A stretch of DNA of 64,000 nt, from positions 124,001-188,000 of the forward strand of contig NZ_BMIQ01000007.1 of assembly GCF_014642635.1 (NCBI RefSeq), in the 5' to 3' direction. Source of the stretch: Aureimonas endophytica (GTDB lineage Bacteria > Pseudomonadota > Alphaproteobacteria > Rhizobiales > Rhizobiaceae). The translations under genes were made by a program, and so were the position numbers. Shown here piece by piece: positions 42,951 through 51,654 of this stretch. Position 1 is the stretch's first letter; each line of letters opens with the position of its first letter. Below the pieces are notes generated by a model. It was not told the DNA's origin. It searched no databases and worked only from the letters and a program-made list of their open reading frames with translations.

Positions 42951-44161
42951 CGGCGCCCTGGCTCACCCTCATCGGCATCGGCGACGGCGGCCTCGCGACG
43001 CTGACGCCGGAGCAGCGCCGCGCCCTCGACATGGCCGAGACCGTGTTCGGCGGCGCGCGCCATCTCGCCATGCTGGAGGAGGGCGGGCCGGAGCGCGTCG
43101 TCTGGCGTTCGCCCTTCGAGGCGGCGCTCGACGATCTCCTGGCGCGGCGCGGCCGGCGCGTCGCGGTGCTGGCGACCGGCGATCCGATGTGGTTCGGCGT
43201 CGGCGGCACGCTCGCCCGCCGGCTGGCGCCGGGCGAGATGCGCGTCCTGCCGGGACCCTCCGCCTTCTCGCTGGCCGCCGCCCGTCTCGGCTGGCCGATC
43301 GAGGACTGCACCTGCCTCTCGATCCATGGGCGGTCGATCGGCCTGATCGACCGGCATCTCCGGCCGGGCGCCCGCCTTCTCGTCTATGCCTGGAACGGCG
43401 ACAGCCCGCGCGAGCTGGCCCGCCGCCTCACCGGACGCGGCTTCGGGCCGAGCCGCCTCACCGTGCTCGAACATCTCGGCGGCGGCGCCGAGCGCGTGCG
43501 GGAGACGAGCGCCGCCGATTTCGATCTCGAAGGCGTCGCCGATCTCAACACCGTGGCGGTGGAATGCGTCGCCGGCCGCGCCGCGATGCCGCGTCCGCTG
43601 GTGCCGGGTCTTCCCGACGACGCCTTTCTTCACGACGGCACGATGACGAAGCGGGTGCCCCGGGCCCTGGCGCTCGCCGCGCTCGAACCGATGCCGGGCG
43701 CGCTTCTGTGGGATGTCGGGGCGGGCTGCGGCTCGATCTCGGTGGAATGGCTGCGGGCCGCCGAGGGCATGGCGGCGATCGCCATCGAGCCGCGCGCCGA
43801 GCGACGCCTGATGATCGCGGAGAATGCCGATGCGCTGGGCGGCCCCGGCCTGACCCTGGTCGAGGGGCGGGCGCCCGTCGCCTTCGCCGGCCTGCCCGCG
43901 CCGGACGCGATCTTTCTCGGCGGCGGCCTGTCGGAGGGCGTGCTGGCCCCGGCCTGGGAGGCGTTGCCGCCGGGTGGGCGCCTCGTCGCCCATGCCGTGA
44001 CGCTGGAATCGGAGGTCCTGTTGATCGATGCGCATCGCCGCCTCGGCGGCGAGCTCCTGCGCCTGTCGGTCGAGCGGGCCGAGCCGGTCGGGCCGTTCCA
44101 GGGCTGGCGGCCGGCGATGCCGGTCCTCCATTGGCATGCGACGAAGGGGGACGCGCGGTGA
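42947..44161 (+). CDS. cobL: Precorrin-6Y C5,15-methyltransferase (decarboxylating)
   Basis: A 404-residue CobL, a fusion of CbiE-like (1-200) and CbiT-like (about 210-404) domains. The first has the tetrapyrrole methylase motif VAVLATGDPMWFGVG; the second has the SAM-binding DVGAGCGSISVEWLR. It methylates C5 and C15 and decarboxylates the acetate side chain at C12. Start overlaps the cobH stop as ATGA. Confidence 0.96.
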   Translation: MTAPWLTLIGIGDGGLATLTPEQRRALDMAETVFGGARHLAMLEEGGPERVVWRSPFEAALDDLLARRGRRVAVLATGDPMWFGVGGTLARRLAPGEMRVLPGPSAFSLAAARLGWPIEDCTCLSIHGRSIGLIDRHLRPGARLLVYAWNGDSPRELARRLTGRGFGPSRLTVLEHLGGGAERVRETSAADFDLEGVADLNTVAVECVAGRAAMPRPLVPGLPDDAFLHDGTMTKRVPRALALAALEPMPGALLWDVGAGCGSISVEWLRAAEGMAAIAIEPRAERRLMIAENADALGGPGLTLVEGRAPVAFAGLPAPDAIFLGGGLSEGVLAPAWEALPPGGRLVAHAVTLESEVLLIDAHRRLGGELLRLSVERAEPVGPFQGWRPAMPVLHWHATKGDAR

Positions 44162-44892
44162 CCGGACGGCTCTACGGGCTCGGCCTCGGACCGGGCGATC
44201 CCGAACTCCTGACGCTGAAGGCGGCGCGGCTTCTCGCCGCCGTGCCGGTGATCGCCTATCCCCATGCCGAGGGCGGCGACAGTCTCGCCCGGCGCATCGC
44301 GGCGCCGCATCTGCCGGGCGGCCAGATCGAGATCCCGATCGGCCTCTGCATGACCACGGCGCGCCGGCCGGCGCAGGACGCCTATGACGCGGCGGCGGCG
44401 GCGATGACGGCGCATCTCGCGGCCGGCCGCGACGTCGCGGCGCTCTGCGAGGGCGATCCCTTCTTCTACAGCTCCTTCATGTATCTCTTCGAACGTCTCG
44501 CCGCCCGTTTTCCGGTGGAGATCGTGCCGGGCGTCTCCTCGCTCGGCGCCGCCGCCGCGCTCGCCCGCCGCCCGCTCGCGGCGCGCAATGACGGCTTCGC
44601 CGTCGTGCCGGCGCCGCTCGCCGACGCCGCCATCGCCCGGCGGCTGGAGGGCGCCGAGGGCTTCGCCATCCTGAAGCTCGGCCGGCATTTCGCCCGGGTG
44701 AAGGCGCTGCTCGCGACGCTCGGCCTCGCCGAGCACTGCACCTATGTCGAGAACGCCACCATGCCCGGCGGGCGCGCCCTGCCGCTGGCGGAGACCGGCG
44801 ACGAGGCGCCCTATTTCTCGCTGATCCTTGGCTATCGCGGCACCGAGCCGGCTTTGCGGCTGCGGTCGCGCCAAGCGGAGCTTTCGGCATGA
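44158..44892 (+). CDS. cobI: Precorrin-2 C20-methyltransferase
   Basis: A 244-residue tetrapyrrole methylase. LYGLGLGPGDPELLTLKA at the N-terminus, CEGDPFFYSSF (about 99-109) and IVPGVSSLGAAAA are diagnostic for CobI/CbiL. It begins with GTG overlapping the cobL stop (GTGA). It makes precorrin-3A, the substrate for the missing precorrin-3B synthase step. Confidence 0.95.
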   Translation: MTGRLYGLGLGPGDPELLTLKAARLLAAVPVIAYPHAEGGDSLARRIAAPHLPGGQIEIPIGLCMTTARRPAQDAYDAAAAAMTAHLAAGRDVAALCEGDPFFYSSFMYLFERLAARFPVEIVPGVSSLGAAAALARRPLAARNDGFAVVPAPLADAAIARRLEGAEGFAILKLGRHFARVKALLATLGLAEHCTYVENATMPGGRALPLAETGDEAPYFSLILGYRGTEPALRLRSRQAELSA

Positions 44893-46727
44893 GGCCGGCG
44901 GTGGTGGTTCTGTCGCCCTCGGCGCTGCCGCTGGCGCGTCGCGTCGCGGCGGTCGTCGGCGGCGAGCTGCATGGGCTCCGCTCGCGCCTCGCCGAGCCGG
45001 AGATCGAGATCGGTTTCGCCGAGACGGGCGATCACTTGCGCCAGCTCTTCCTCGCCGGGCGGCCGATCCTCGGCCTGATGGCGGCCGGCGCGCTGATCCG
45101 GCTTCTGGCGCCGCTTCTCGCCGACAAGCGGGCCGAGCCGCCGGTTCTCGCCATCGCCGAGGACGGCACCAGCGCCGTGCCTCTTCTCGGCGGCCATCAC
45201 GGCGCGAACGATCTGGCGCGCCGCCTCGCCGAACGTCTCGGCGCCCATGCCGCCGTCACCACGGCCGGCGACCTGCGCTTCGGCCTGTCGCTCGACGCGC
45301 CGCCGGCGGGCTGGGTGCTGGACAATCCGGACGATGCGAAGGCGGTGATGGCCGAACTCGTCGCCGGCGGCGAGGCCTGGATCGAGGGCGCCCCGGCGGA
45401 CTGGCTGGAGGCGGCGGCGCTGCCCTTCAGCGACGACGGCCGCGTGACGCTCAGCGTCACCGAGGCGGCGCGCGCGGCCCGGCCGCTCGAACTCCTTTAT
45501 CGGCCGAGGACGCTGACGCTCGGCATCGGCGCCGAGCGTGGCGCCCCGGCGGAGGAAGCGATCGCGCTCGCGGAGAGCGTGCTGGCCGAGGCCGGCCTCT
45601 CGCCGCTCGCGCTGGCCGGCGTGTTCTCGCTCGATCTCAAGGCCGACGAGCCGGCCGTCCATGCCGTCGCGGACCATTTCGGCGTGCCAGCCCGCTTCTT
45701 CGGGGCCGAAGAGCTCGAAGCCGAGACGCCGCGCCTCGCCAACCCGTCGGATCTCGTTTTCCGCGAGACCGGCTGCCATGGCGTCGCGGAAGGGGCGGCG
45801 CTCGCCGCCGCCGGGCCGGAAGGCGTTCTCGTCGTGGCGAAGCGCAAGGGCGCCCGCACCACGGCCGCGCTCGCCCGCTCGCCGGGGGTGATCGAGCCGG
45901 AGACCCGTGGCCGGGCGCGGGGCACGCTCTTCGTCGTCGGCATCGGCCCGGGCGCCGCCGATTGGCGTTCGCCGGAGGCCGGCCGCATGGTGGAGGAGGC
46001 GAGCGACCTCGTCGGCTATTCGCTCTATCTCGATCTTGTCGGTCCGCTCGCCACGGGCAAGGCGCGGCACGACTTCCCGCTCGGCGCGGAAGAGGCGCGG
46101 GTGCGCCATGCGATGGAGCTTGCCGGCGAGGGCCGGCGCGTCGCGCTCGTCTGTTCGGGCGATGCCGGCATCTATGCCATGGCGAGCCTCGTCTTCGAGC
46201 TCCTGGACAAGGGCGGCCTGTCGGCACCGGCGCAGCGGATCGAGATCGCCGTCGCGCCGGGCATCTCGGCGCTCCAGGCCGCCGCCGCGCGGGCCGGGGC
46301 GCCGCTCGGCCACGACTTCTGCACCATCTCGCTGTCCGATCTGCTGACGCCCTGGGATGCGATCCAGCGCCGGGTCCGGGCGGCGGCGGAGGGCGATTTC
46401 GTCATCGCCTTCTACAATCCCGTCTCCAGGCGCCGCCGCACCCAGCTCGCCTTCGCCCGCGACCTCCTGCTCCGCCACCGGCCGGCGGCGACGCCGGTGG
46501 TGCTCGCCACCAATCTCGGCCGTCCGGGCGAAAGGGTGCGCGTCGTCCCGCTGGAGGCGCTCGACGTCGAGGAGGTCGACATGCTGACGGTGGTCATCGT
46601 CGGCTCCTCGGAAAGCCGGACGGTGCGAACGGGCGACGGCCGCCTCTTCGCCTATACGCCGCGCGGCTATGCCGGCAAGGCGGAGACGGGGATTGCGCCG
46701 GTTGATGCTGTCGAGAGCATATGCTAA
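44889..46727 (+). CDS. cobJ: CbiG-CobJ fusion: cobalamin protein CbiG plus precorrin-3B C17-methyltransferase
   Basis: A 612-residue fusion. Residues 1 to about 340 are CbiG: an N-terminal domain with GALIRLLAPLLADKR and GHHGANDLAR, and a C-terminal CobE-like part with RETGCHGVAEGAALAA and KRKGARTTAAL. Residues about 345-612 are CobJ: VVGIGPGAADWRSPEA, CSGDAGIYAMAS and FYNPVSRRRRTQL. It contracts the ring and methylates C17. The stop codon lies inside a palindrome that also covers the start of the following toxin gene. Fusion of this order is known in alphaproteobacteria. Confidence 0.94.
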   Translation: MRPAVVVLSPSALPLARRVAAVVGGELHGLRSRLAEPEIEIGFAETGDHLRQLFLAGRPILGLMAAGALIRLLAPLLADKRAEPPVLAIAEDGTSAVPLLGGHHGANDLARRLAERLGAHAAVTTAGDLRFGLSLDAPPAGWVLDNPDDAKAVMAELVAGGEAWIEGAPADWLEAAALPFSDDGRVTLSVTEAARAARPLELLYRPRTLTLGIGAERGAPAEEAIALAESVLAEAGLSPLALAGVFSLDLKADEPAVHAVADHFGVPARFFGAEELEAETPRLANPSDLVFRETGCHGVAEGAALAAAGPEGVLVVAKRKGARTTAALARSPGVIEPETRGRARGTLFVVGIGPGAADWRSPEAGRMVEEASDLVGYSLYLDLVGPLATGKARHDFPLGAEEARVRHAMELAGEGRRVALVCSGDAGIYAMASLVFELLDKGGLSAPAQRIEIAVAPGISALQAAAARAGAPLGHDFCTISLSDLLTPWDAIQRRVRAAAEGDFVIAFYNPVSRRRRTQLAFARDLLLRHRPAATPVVLATNLGRPGERVRVVPLEALDVEEVDMLTVVIVGSSESRTVRTGDGRLFAYTPRGYAGKAETGIAPVDAVESIC

Positions 46728-46739
46728 ATATAGCATATG
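46718..46739. promoter_or_regulatory. Palindrome overlapping the cobJ stop and the tumE start
   Basis: CATATGCTA (46718-46726), AATA, TAGCATATG (46731-46739): nine-base perfect arms. The left arm and centre contain the cobJ stop (TAA, 46725-46727), and the last three bases are the toxin ATG. It is strikingly AT-rich in GC-rich surroundings. It is the natural operator for the TumE-TumA pair. Binding is inferred. Confidence 0.7.
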
Positions 46740-47024
46740 AAGGCGCGTCTTCTGCTGGATTACAAGATCGTGCGGTCCGACGGCGCGATCGTGCAGATGC
46801 GGGTCTGGCGCCTGCCGGAGGCGACCCCCGAGCGGCCGCATGGTCTCAAATATTCGCTGTTCTACGGCCGGGGCGGCCGGCGCATCGTCGGATACGACAA
46901 CGAGCGGGGAAAGGGCGATCATCGGCATTACGGCGACCGGGAAGAGGCCTATCGCTTCCGCTCGCTCGCCGAACTCATCGCCGATTTCGAACGCGACATC
47001 CTGAAGGAGCAAGGCGATGACTGA
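46737..47024 (+). CDS. TumE-like (DUF6516) toxin
   Basis: A 95-residue protein of the TumE/DUF6516 type, identified by its pattern KIVRSDGAIVQMRVWRLP, GLKYSLFYGRGGRRIVGYDN, KGDHRHY and the C-terminal ADFERDI. These proteins form type II pairs with small helix-turn-helix antitoxins. It sits nine bases after cobJ and overlaps the antitoxin by eight bases. Function as a toxin is inferred from family and pairing. Confidence 0.8.
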   Translation: MKARLLLDYKIVRSDGAIVQMRVWRLPEATPERPHGLKYSLFYGRGGRRIVGYDNERGKGDHRHYGDREEAYRFRSLAELIADFERDILKEQGDD

Positions 47025-47379
47025 GATCATGCTGCGCGTCTCCAGCCTCGACCAGTTCTTCGCCGAGGCCAAGCACGCCGCCGCCGCGATCGATCGCGGC
47101 GAGGAAATCGCCCATCGTCCGGTGGTCGGCTTCGAGGGGTTCCAGACCTTCCTGAAGGTCATGACGGCCAATCGCTGGACGCTGCTGGGGCGTCTACGCT
47201 CGGTCGGCGCTTCCTCGATCCGGGCGCTGGCCGGACATCTCGGGCGCGATTATCGCGGCGTGCACGCGGATGTCGCGGCCTTGCTCGAACTCGGCCTCAT
47301 CGAGAAGGACGAGGCCGGCAAGATCTTCGTGCCCTGGTCGCGCATCACCGCCGAACTCTCGTTCGAGGACGCCGCATGA
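47017..47379 (+). CDS. TumA-like MarR-type HTH antitoxin
   Basis: A 120-residue winged-helix protein of the HVO_A0114 type. The DNA-binding segment is seen in TLLGRLRSVGASSIRALAGHLGRDYRGVHADVAALLELGLIEK, split as two motifs around residues 52-95. It is the partner of the TumE-like gene and likely represses the operon at the upstream palindrome. Its stop overlaps the cobM start as ATGA, so translation of cobM is coupled to the antitoxin. Confidence 0.8.
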   Translation: MTEIMLRVSSLDQFFAEAKHAAAAIDRGEEIAHRPVVGFEGFQTFLKVMTANRWTLLGRLRSVGASSIRALAGHLGRDYRGVHADVAALLELGLIEKDEAGKIFVPWSRITAELSFEDAA

Positions 47380-48152
47380 CGGTGCATTTCATCGGCGCCG
47401 GTCCCGGCGCGCCGGATCTCATCACCTTGCGCGGGCTGCGGCTGATCGAGCGCTGCCCGGTCTGTCTCTATGCCGGTTCGCTGGTGCCGGCGGAGATCGT
47501 CGCGGCCGCGCCGCCCGGCGCGCGGGTCATCGACACCGCGCCGATGGTCTTGGACGAGATCCTGGCGGAGATCGCGGCGGCGAATGAACAGGGGCTCGAC
47601 GTCGCGCGCGTCCATTCGGGCGATCCCTCGCTCTATGGCGCGACGGCCGAGCAGATGCGCCGGCTGGATGCGCTCGGCATCCCTTACGAGGTGACGCCGG
47701 GCGTGCCGGCCTTCGCCGCCGCCGCCGCCGCGCTGAAGACCGAACTCACCGTGCCCGGCCTCTGCCAGAGCGTGATCCTCACCCGCACGGCGATGAAATC
47801 CTCCGCCATGCCAGAGGGCGAGGAGCTGGCGACGCTCGGCCGGAGCGGCGCGACGCTGGCGATCCATCTCTCGGTGCGCAACATCCCGCATATCCAGCGC
47901 GAACTCCTGCCCTTGCCCGGCTATGGCCCGGACTGTCCGGTGATCGTCGCCTTCCGCGTCGGCTGGCCGGACCAGAGCTTCCTGCGCGGCACGCTGGCCG
48001 ATATCCACCGTCAGGTGCGCGACGCCAAGCTGACGCGCACCGCCCTGATCCTCGTCGGTCGGGCGCTCCAGGCGAGCGGGTTCGAGGAGTCCCATCTCTA
48101 CGGCGCCGATCACGTCCATCTGCTCAGGCCGAAGCGCCGAGCCAGTCCATGA
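47376..48152 (+). CDS. cobM: Precorrin-4 C11-methyltransferase
   Basis: A 258-residue tetrapyrrole methylase. VHFIGAGPGAPDLITLRG at the N-terminus, RVHSGDPSLYGATAEQ and VTPGVPAFAAAAA are CobM/CbiF motifs. The ATG overlaps the antitoxin stop. Its 3' end overlaps the convergent cobK by 29 bases. Converts precorrin-4 to precorrin-5. Confidence 0.96.
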   Translation: MTVHFIGAGPGAPDLITLRGLRLIERCPVCLYAGSLVPAEIVAAAPPGARVIDTAPMVLDEILAEIAAANEQGLDVARVHSGDPSLYGATAEQMRRLDALGIPYEVTPGVPAFAAAAAALKTELTVPGLCQSVILTRTAMKSSAMPEGEELATLGRSGATLAIHLSVRNIPHIQRELLPLPGYGPDCPVIVAFRVGWPDQSFLRGTLADIHRQVRDAKLTRTALILVGRALQASGFEESHLYGADHVHLLRPKRRASP

Positions 48153-48867
48153 CCGCCGCGATCGTGGCGACGACGGGCGGCGCCGGCGCCGCCATCCGCT
48201 CGATCAGCGTGACAGGCAGGCCGAGCCGGCGGGCGGCCTCGATCTTCGCATATGAGGCCGCGCCGCCGGAATTGCGCGAGACGAGCCAGTCCGCGCCCGT
48301 TTCGGCCAGAAGCGCCGCTTCCGCCCGCCAGTCCTCGCCCGGCTTGCCGAAGACGAGCCGCGCCGGAAAGGGCAGCGGCTCGGCCGGCGGCTCGACCATG
48401 CGGGTGACGAAGCGGAGGTCCGGCCGCGCGGCGAAGGGCGCGAGATGCTGGCGCCCGAGCGCTAGAAAGACCGTGGCGCCCGCCGGAAGGCTCGCCGCCG
48501 CCGCCTTGAGGCAGGGAACGCGATGCCAGTCGTCGCCCGCGATCGCCTCCCAGGCCGGGCGCTGGAGCGCGAGGCGCGGCACGCCCGCGCGCTCGGCAGC
48601 CTCCGCCGCCGCGCGCGAGATGCCGATCGCGAAGGGATGCGTCGCGTCGACGAGCCGGGTCACGCCCTCCGCCCGGAGCACATGCGCGAGGCCGGCGCTG
48701 CCGCCGAAGCCGCCGATCCGCACCTCGTCCGCCGGGCGTTGCGGGCTCGCCGTGCGCCCGGCCAGGGAGACGATGAGTCGGGTCGCCGGCATCTCCGCCG
48801 CGATGCGTCGGGCAAGGGCATTGGCCTCCGCCGTGCCGCCGAGAAGAAGGATCGTGTCAGCCGGCAT
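48124..48867 (-). CDS. cobK: Precorrin-6A reductase
   Basis: A 247-residue NADPH-dependent reductase. LLLGGTAEANALARRIA at the N-terminus and DATHPFAIGISRAAAEA (about 74-90) are diagnostic; VSRNSGG near the end is also conserved. It follows cbiD with an eleven-base overlap and converges on cobM. Aerobic-route enzyme by convention (CbiJ counterpart). Confidence 0.94.
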   Translation of the reverse strand: MPADTILLLGGTAEANALARRIAAEMPATRLIVSLAGRTASPQRPADEVRIGGFGGSAGLAHVLRAEGVTRLVDATHPFAIGISRAAAEAAERAGVPRLALQRPAWEAIAGDDWHRVPCLKAAAASLPAGATVFLALGRQHLAPFAARPDLRFVTRMVEPPAEPLPFPARLVFGKPGEDWRAEAALLAETGADWLVSRNSGGAASYAKIEAARRLGLPVTLIERMAAPAPPVVATIAAVMDWLGASA

Positions 48868-49954
48868 GGCCGATCACCGCGCCGCCTCGGTCGACGACGA
48901 GAATCTCCACCGCGACCGGCGCGTCGCGCAGAACCTCGCGCACCGTGGCGAGGGCCGCGCGCGCGACGCCCTCCGCCAGATCGATGCCGGCCGCGCGGGC
49001 GAGATCGAGCGCCGCCTTCGCCGTATTGGCGGCGAGGATCGCGGAGCGCGGCGCGTGCTCCCCGGCGAGATCCGCCAGAAAGGCGTTGTCGACCTGGCTG
49101 CGGCCGGAATGGAGGTCCAGCGCGCCGGCGCCGAGCTTCGCCAGCTTGGCGAAGCCGCCGGCGATGGTGAGGCGCGGCAGCGGATGGGCGCGCAGATATT
49201 TGAGAAGCCCGCCGGCGAAGTCGCCCATGTCGAGATAGGCGATCTCCGGCAGATCGGGATAAAGGCGCCGCGCCGCGTCCTCGCTGGTCGAGCCGGTGGC
49301 GCCGACGACATGGGCGAGGCCCGCCGCCCGCGCGACATCGACGCCGCGATGGATCGAATGGATCCAGGCCGAGCAGGAGAAGGGATGCACCACGCCCGTC
49401 GTGCCGAGAATGGAAAGCCCGCCGAGAATGCCGAGGCGGGGATTCCAGGTCTGGCGCGCCAGCTCCTCGCCGCCGGCGACGGAGATGGTGACGGCGACAT
49501 CCGGCGCCCGGCCATGCTCCGCGCAGAGCGCCTCCACGACCGCGCGCATCAGCCGGCGCGGCACCGGATTGATCGCCGGCTCGCCCGGCGGCAGGGGAAG
49601 GCCCGGCAGGGTCACGGTGCCGACGCCCGGTCCCGCGTGGAAGGTGACGCCCGCGCCCGGGTGCCCGAAGCGCACCGCCGCCTCGATCTCGGCGAGATGG
49701 GTGACGTCGGGATCGTCGCCGGCATCCTTGACGATCGCGGCCCTCGCGATCTCTCCGTCCAGCCGGTGCCGGGCGAGCGCGAAGGCCGGCCGCTCGCCCT
49801 TGGGCAGGACGATCTCCACCGGATCGGGAAAGCCGCCGGTGAAAAGCGCCGTCAGCGCCGCCTTGGTCGCGGCGGTGGCGCAGGCGCCCGTCGTCCAGCC
49901 GCGTCGAAGCGGCCGGCCGTCGTCCGGAGGTCCGTCGCCGAGATTGAAGCCCAT
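48857..49954 (-). CDS. cbiD: Cobalt-precorrin-5B C1-methyltransferase CbiD
   Basis: A 365-residue CbiD. RRGWTTGACATAATKAAL (about 17-34) is the strong N-terminal signature; TVTLPGLPLPPGEPAINPVPR and GTTGVVHPFS follow. CbiD performs the C1 methylation in the anaerobic route and in alphaproteobacteria is taken to replace CobF, which is not in this window. The start at 49954 is where homology begins; the frame continues 18 codons upstream. Confidence 0.94.
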   Translation of the reverse strand: MGFNLGDGPPDDGRPLRRGWTTGACATAATKAALTALFTGGFPDPVEIVLPKGERPAFALARHRLDGEIARAAIVKDAGDDPDVTHLAEIEAAVRFGHPGAGVTFHAGPGVGTVTLPGLPLPPGEPAINPVPRRLMRAVVEALCAEHGRAPDVAVTISVAGGEELARQTWNPRLGILGGLSILGTTGVVHPFSCSAWIHSIHRGVDVARAAGLAHVVGATGSTSEDAARRLYPDLPEIAYLDMGDFAGGLLKYLRAHPLPRLTIAGGFAKLAKLGAGALDLHSGRSQVDNAFLADLAGEHAPRSAILAANTAKAALDLARAAGIDLAEGVARAALATVREVLRDAPVAVEILVVDRGGAVIGHAG

Positions 49955-50023
49955 GACAGGCTTATAGGGGCGTCGGGCGTCCGCGCCAATGCAAGCGCTT
50001 TGCGTCAATGCGCCAAGCGAAAT

Positions 50024-50350
50024 GCGCGGCGGTGGAGAGGAGGAGGCTCGCTAACGCTCGCCACCCCCCTCTGGGCTGCCGCCCATCTCCCCCTCAAGGG
50101 GGGAGATCGCGGTTTCGAGGTCTCGCAACTCCTGCGTCCGAAGCGATACCTGGCAACATCGTCCGCGCTTAGCCTGATCTCCCCCCTTGAGGGGGAGATG
50201 CCGGCAGGCAGAGGGGGGTGCGAAGGCGAAAGCCTTCGAATGGCGCGGCGGTGGAGAGGGTGGGCCTCGCCGAAGCTCGCCACCCCCCTCCGGGCTGCCG
50301 CTCCTCTCCCTTTCAAGGAAGAAGATCGCGGTTTCGAGGTTTCGCCACTC
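50024..50350. repeat. Three-copy intergenic repeat cluster upstream of cobB
   Basis: Copy A (about 50024-50130) and copy C (about 50243-50350) are in the same orientation: GCGCGGCGGTGGAGAG, CTCGCCACCCCCCTC, a CTCTCCC/AAGG core, then GATCGCGGTTTCGAGG. Copy B (about 50176-50220) is the core inverted (GATCTCCCCCCTTGAGG to CAGAGGGGGGT). A CGAAGGC-GAAA-GCCTTCG hairpin lies between B and C (50221-50238). The core is a palindromic CCCCCTCAAGGGGGG. Such elements are abundant between genes of Hyphomicrobiales. This fills the gap between cbiD and cobB. Confidence 0.85.
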
Positions 50351-50364
50351 GCACTGTCGCCGCG

Positions 50365-51654
50365 ATGACCGGTGTTTTGATCGCCGCGCCGGCCTCGGGG
50401 TCCGGCAAGACCACCGTGACGCTCGGTCTGTTGCGGGCGCTTGCGCGGGCCGGCCGGTCCGTCGCCAGCGCCAAGGCCGGGCCGGACTATATCGACCCCG
50501 CCTTCCACGCGGCGGCGAGCGGCGCGCCCTGCGTCAATCTCGACCCTTGGGCGATGCGGCCGGCGCTGCTCGCCGCGCTGTCCGGCGAGGCGGAGGGCGA
50601 GTTGCTGGTCGTCGAGGGCATGATGGGTCTCTTCGACGGCGCGGCCGACGGCACCGGCTCGGCGGCCGATCTCGCCCTGCGGCTCGGTCTCGCCGTGGTG
50701 CTGGTGGTGGACTGCGCGCGCCAGTCGCATTCGGTCGCGGCCCTGGTGCGCGGCTTCCGCGATCATCGCCCGGACCTCGCGCTCGCGGGCGTCATCCTTA
50801 ACCGCGTCGCCAGCCCCCGGCACGAGGCGCTGCTTCGCGCCGCGCTGGCGCCGCTGGCCTTGCCCGTTCTCGGCGCGCTGCCGACACGCGAGGACCTCGG
50901 CCTGCCGTCGCGCCATCTCGGCCTCGTCCAGGCCGGCGAGCATCCGGCGCTCGAAGCCTTCATCGAGCGCGCCGCCGACTGGGTGGCGGCGGGGCTCGAT
51001 CTCGCCGCGCTGGCGACGCTCGCGGCGAGAGACTTGCCACGGGACATGGCGGTCGCCCGGCTCGCGCCGCTCGGGCGCCGCATCGCGGTGGCGCGCGACG
51101 AGGCCTTCGCCTTCGCCTATCCGCATCTTCTCGCCGGCTGGCGGCGGGACGGGGCGGAGCTCGCCTTCTTCTCGCCGCTCGGCGACGAGGCGCCCGAGGT
51201 CGGCGCCGATGCCGTGTTCCTGCCCGGCGGCTATCCCGAGCTCCATGCCGGGCGGCTTGCCGGGGCGGAGCGGTTCCGGGCCGGCCTGACGGCGGCGGCG
51301 GATCGCGGCGCGGCGATCTATGGCGAATGCGGCGGCTACATGGTGCTCGGCGACGGGCTGGAGGATGCGGAGGGCCGGCGGCACCGGATGCTCGGTCTCC
51401 TGCCGCTCGAGACGAGCTTCGCCCGCCGCCGGCGCCAGCTCGGCTATCGCCGCCTCCGGCCGCTCGGCGGCTTTCCCTGGCGGGAGGGGCTTCTCGCGGG
51501 TCATGAATTCCACTACGCGAGCACCATCCGCGAAGGCGCGGCCGAGCGGCTCTTCGCCGCCACGGACGCGGCCGGCGATCCGCTCGGTGCCATGGGCTTG
51601 CGCAGGGGCCGGGTCGGCGGCTCCTTCTGCCACGTGATCGACCGCGCCGAATGA
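50365..51654 (+). CDS. cobB: Hydrogenobyrinic/cobyrinic acid a,c-diamide synthase
   Basis: A 429-residue glutamine amidotransferase that amidates the a and c carboxylates. APASGSGKTTVTLGLL (about 8-23) is the ATP loop, KAGPDYIDPAFH and VEGMMGLFDG follow, and the glutaminase nucleophile is the Cys of YGECGGYMVLG (about 324-334). The ATG at 50365 lies 15 bases after repeat copy C, so little room remains for a leader. Stop overlaps the cobD start (ATGA). Confidence 0.96.
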   Translation: MTGVLIAAPASGSGKTTVTLGLLRALARAGRSVASAKAGPDYIDPAFHAAASGAPCVNLDPWAMRPALLAALSGEAEGELLVVEGMMGLFDGAADGTGSAADLALRLGLAVVLVVDCARQSHSVAALVRGFRDHRPDLALAGVILNRVASPRHEALLRAALAPLALPVLGALPTREDLGLPSRHLGLVQAGEHPALEAFIERAADWVAAGLDLAALATLAARDLPRDMAVARLAPLGRRIAVARDEAFAFAYPHLLAGWRRDGAELAFFSPLGDEAPEVGADAVFLPGGYPELHAGRLAGAERFRAGLTAAADRGAAIYGECGGYMVLGDGLEDAEGRRHRMLGLLPLETSFARRRRQLGYRRLRPLGGFPWREGLLAGHEFHYASTIREGAAERLFAATDAAGDPLGAMGLRRGRVGGSFCHVIDRAE

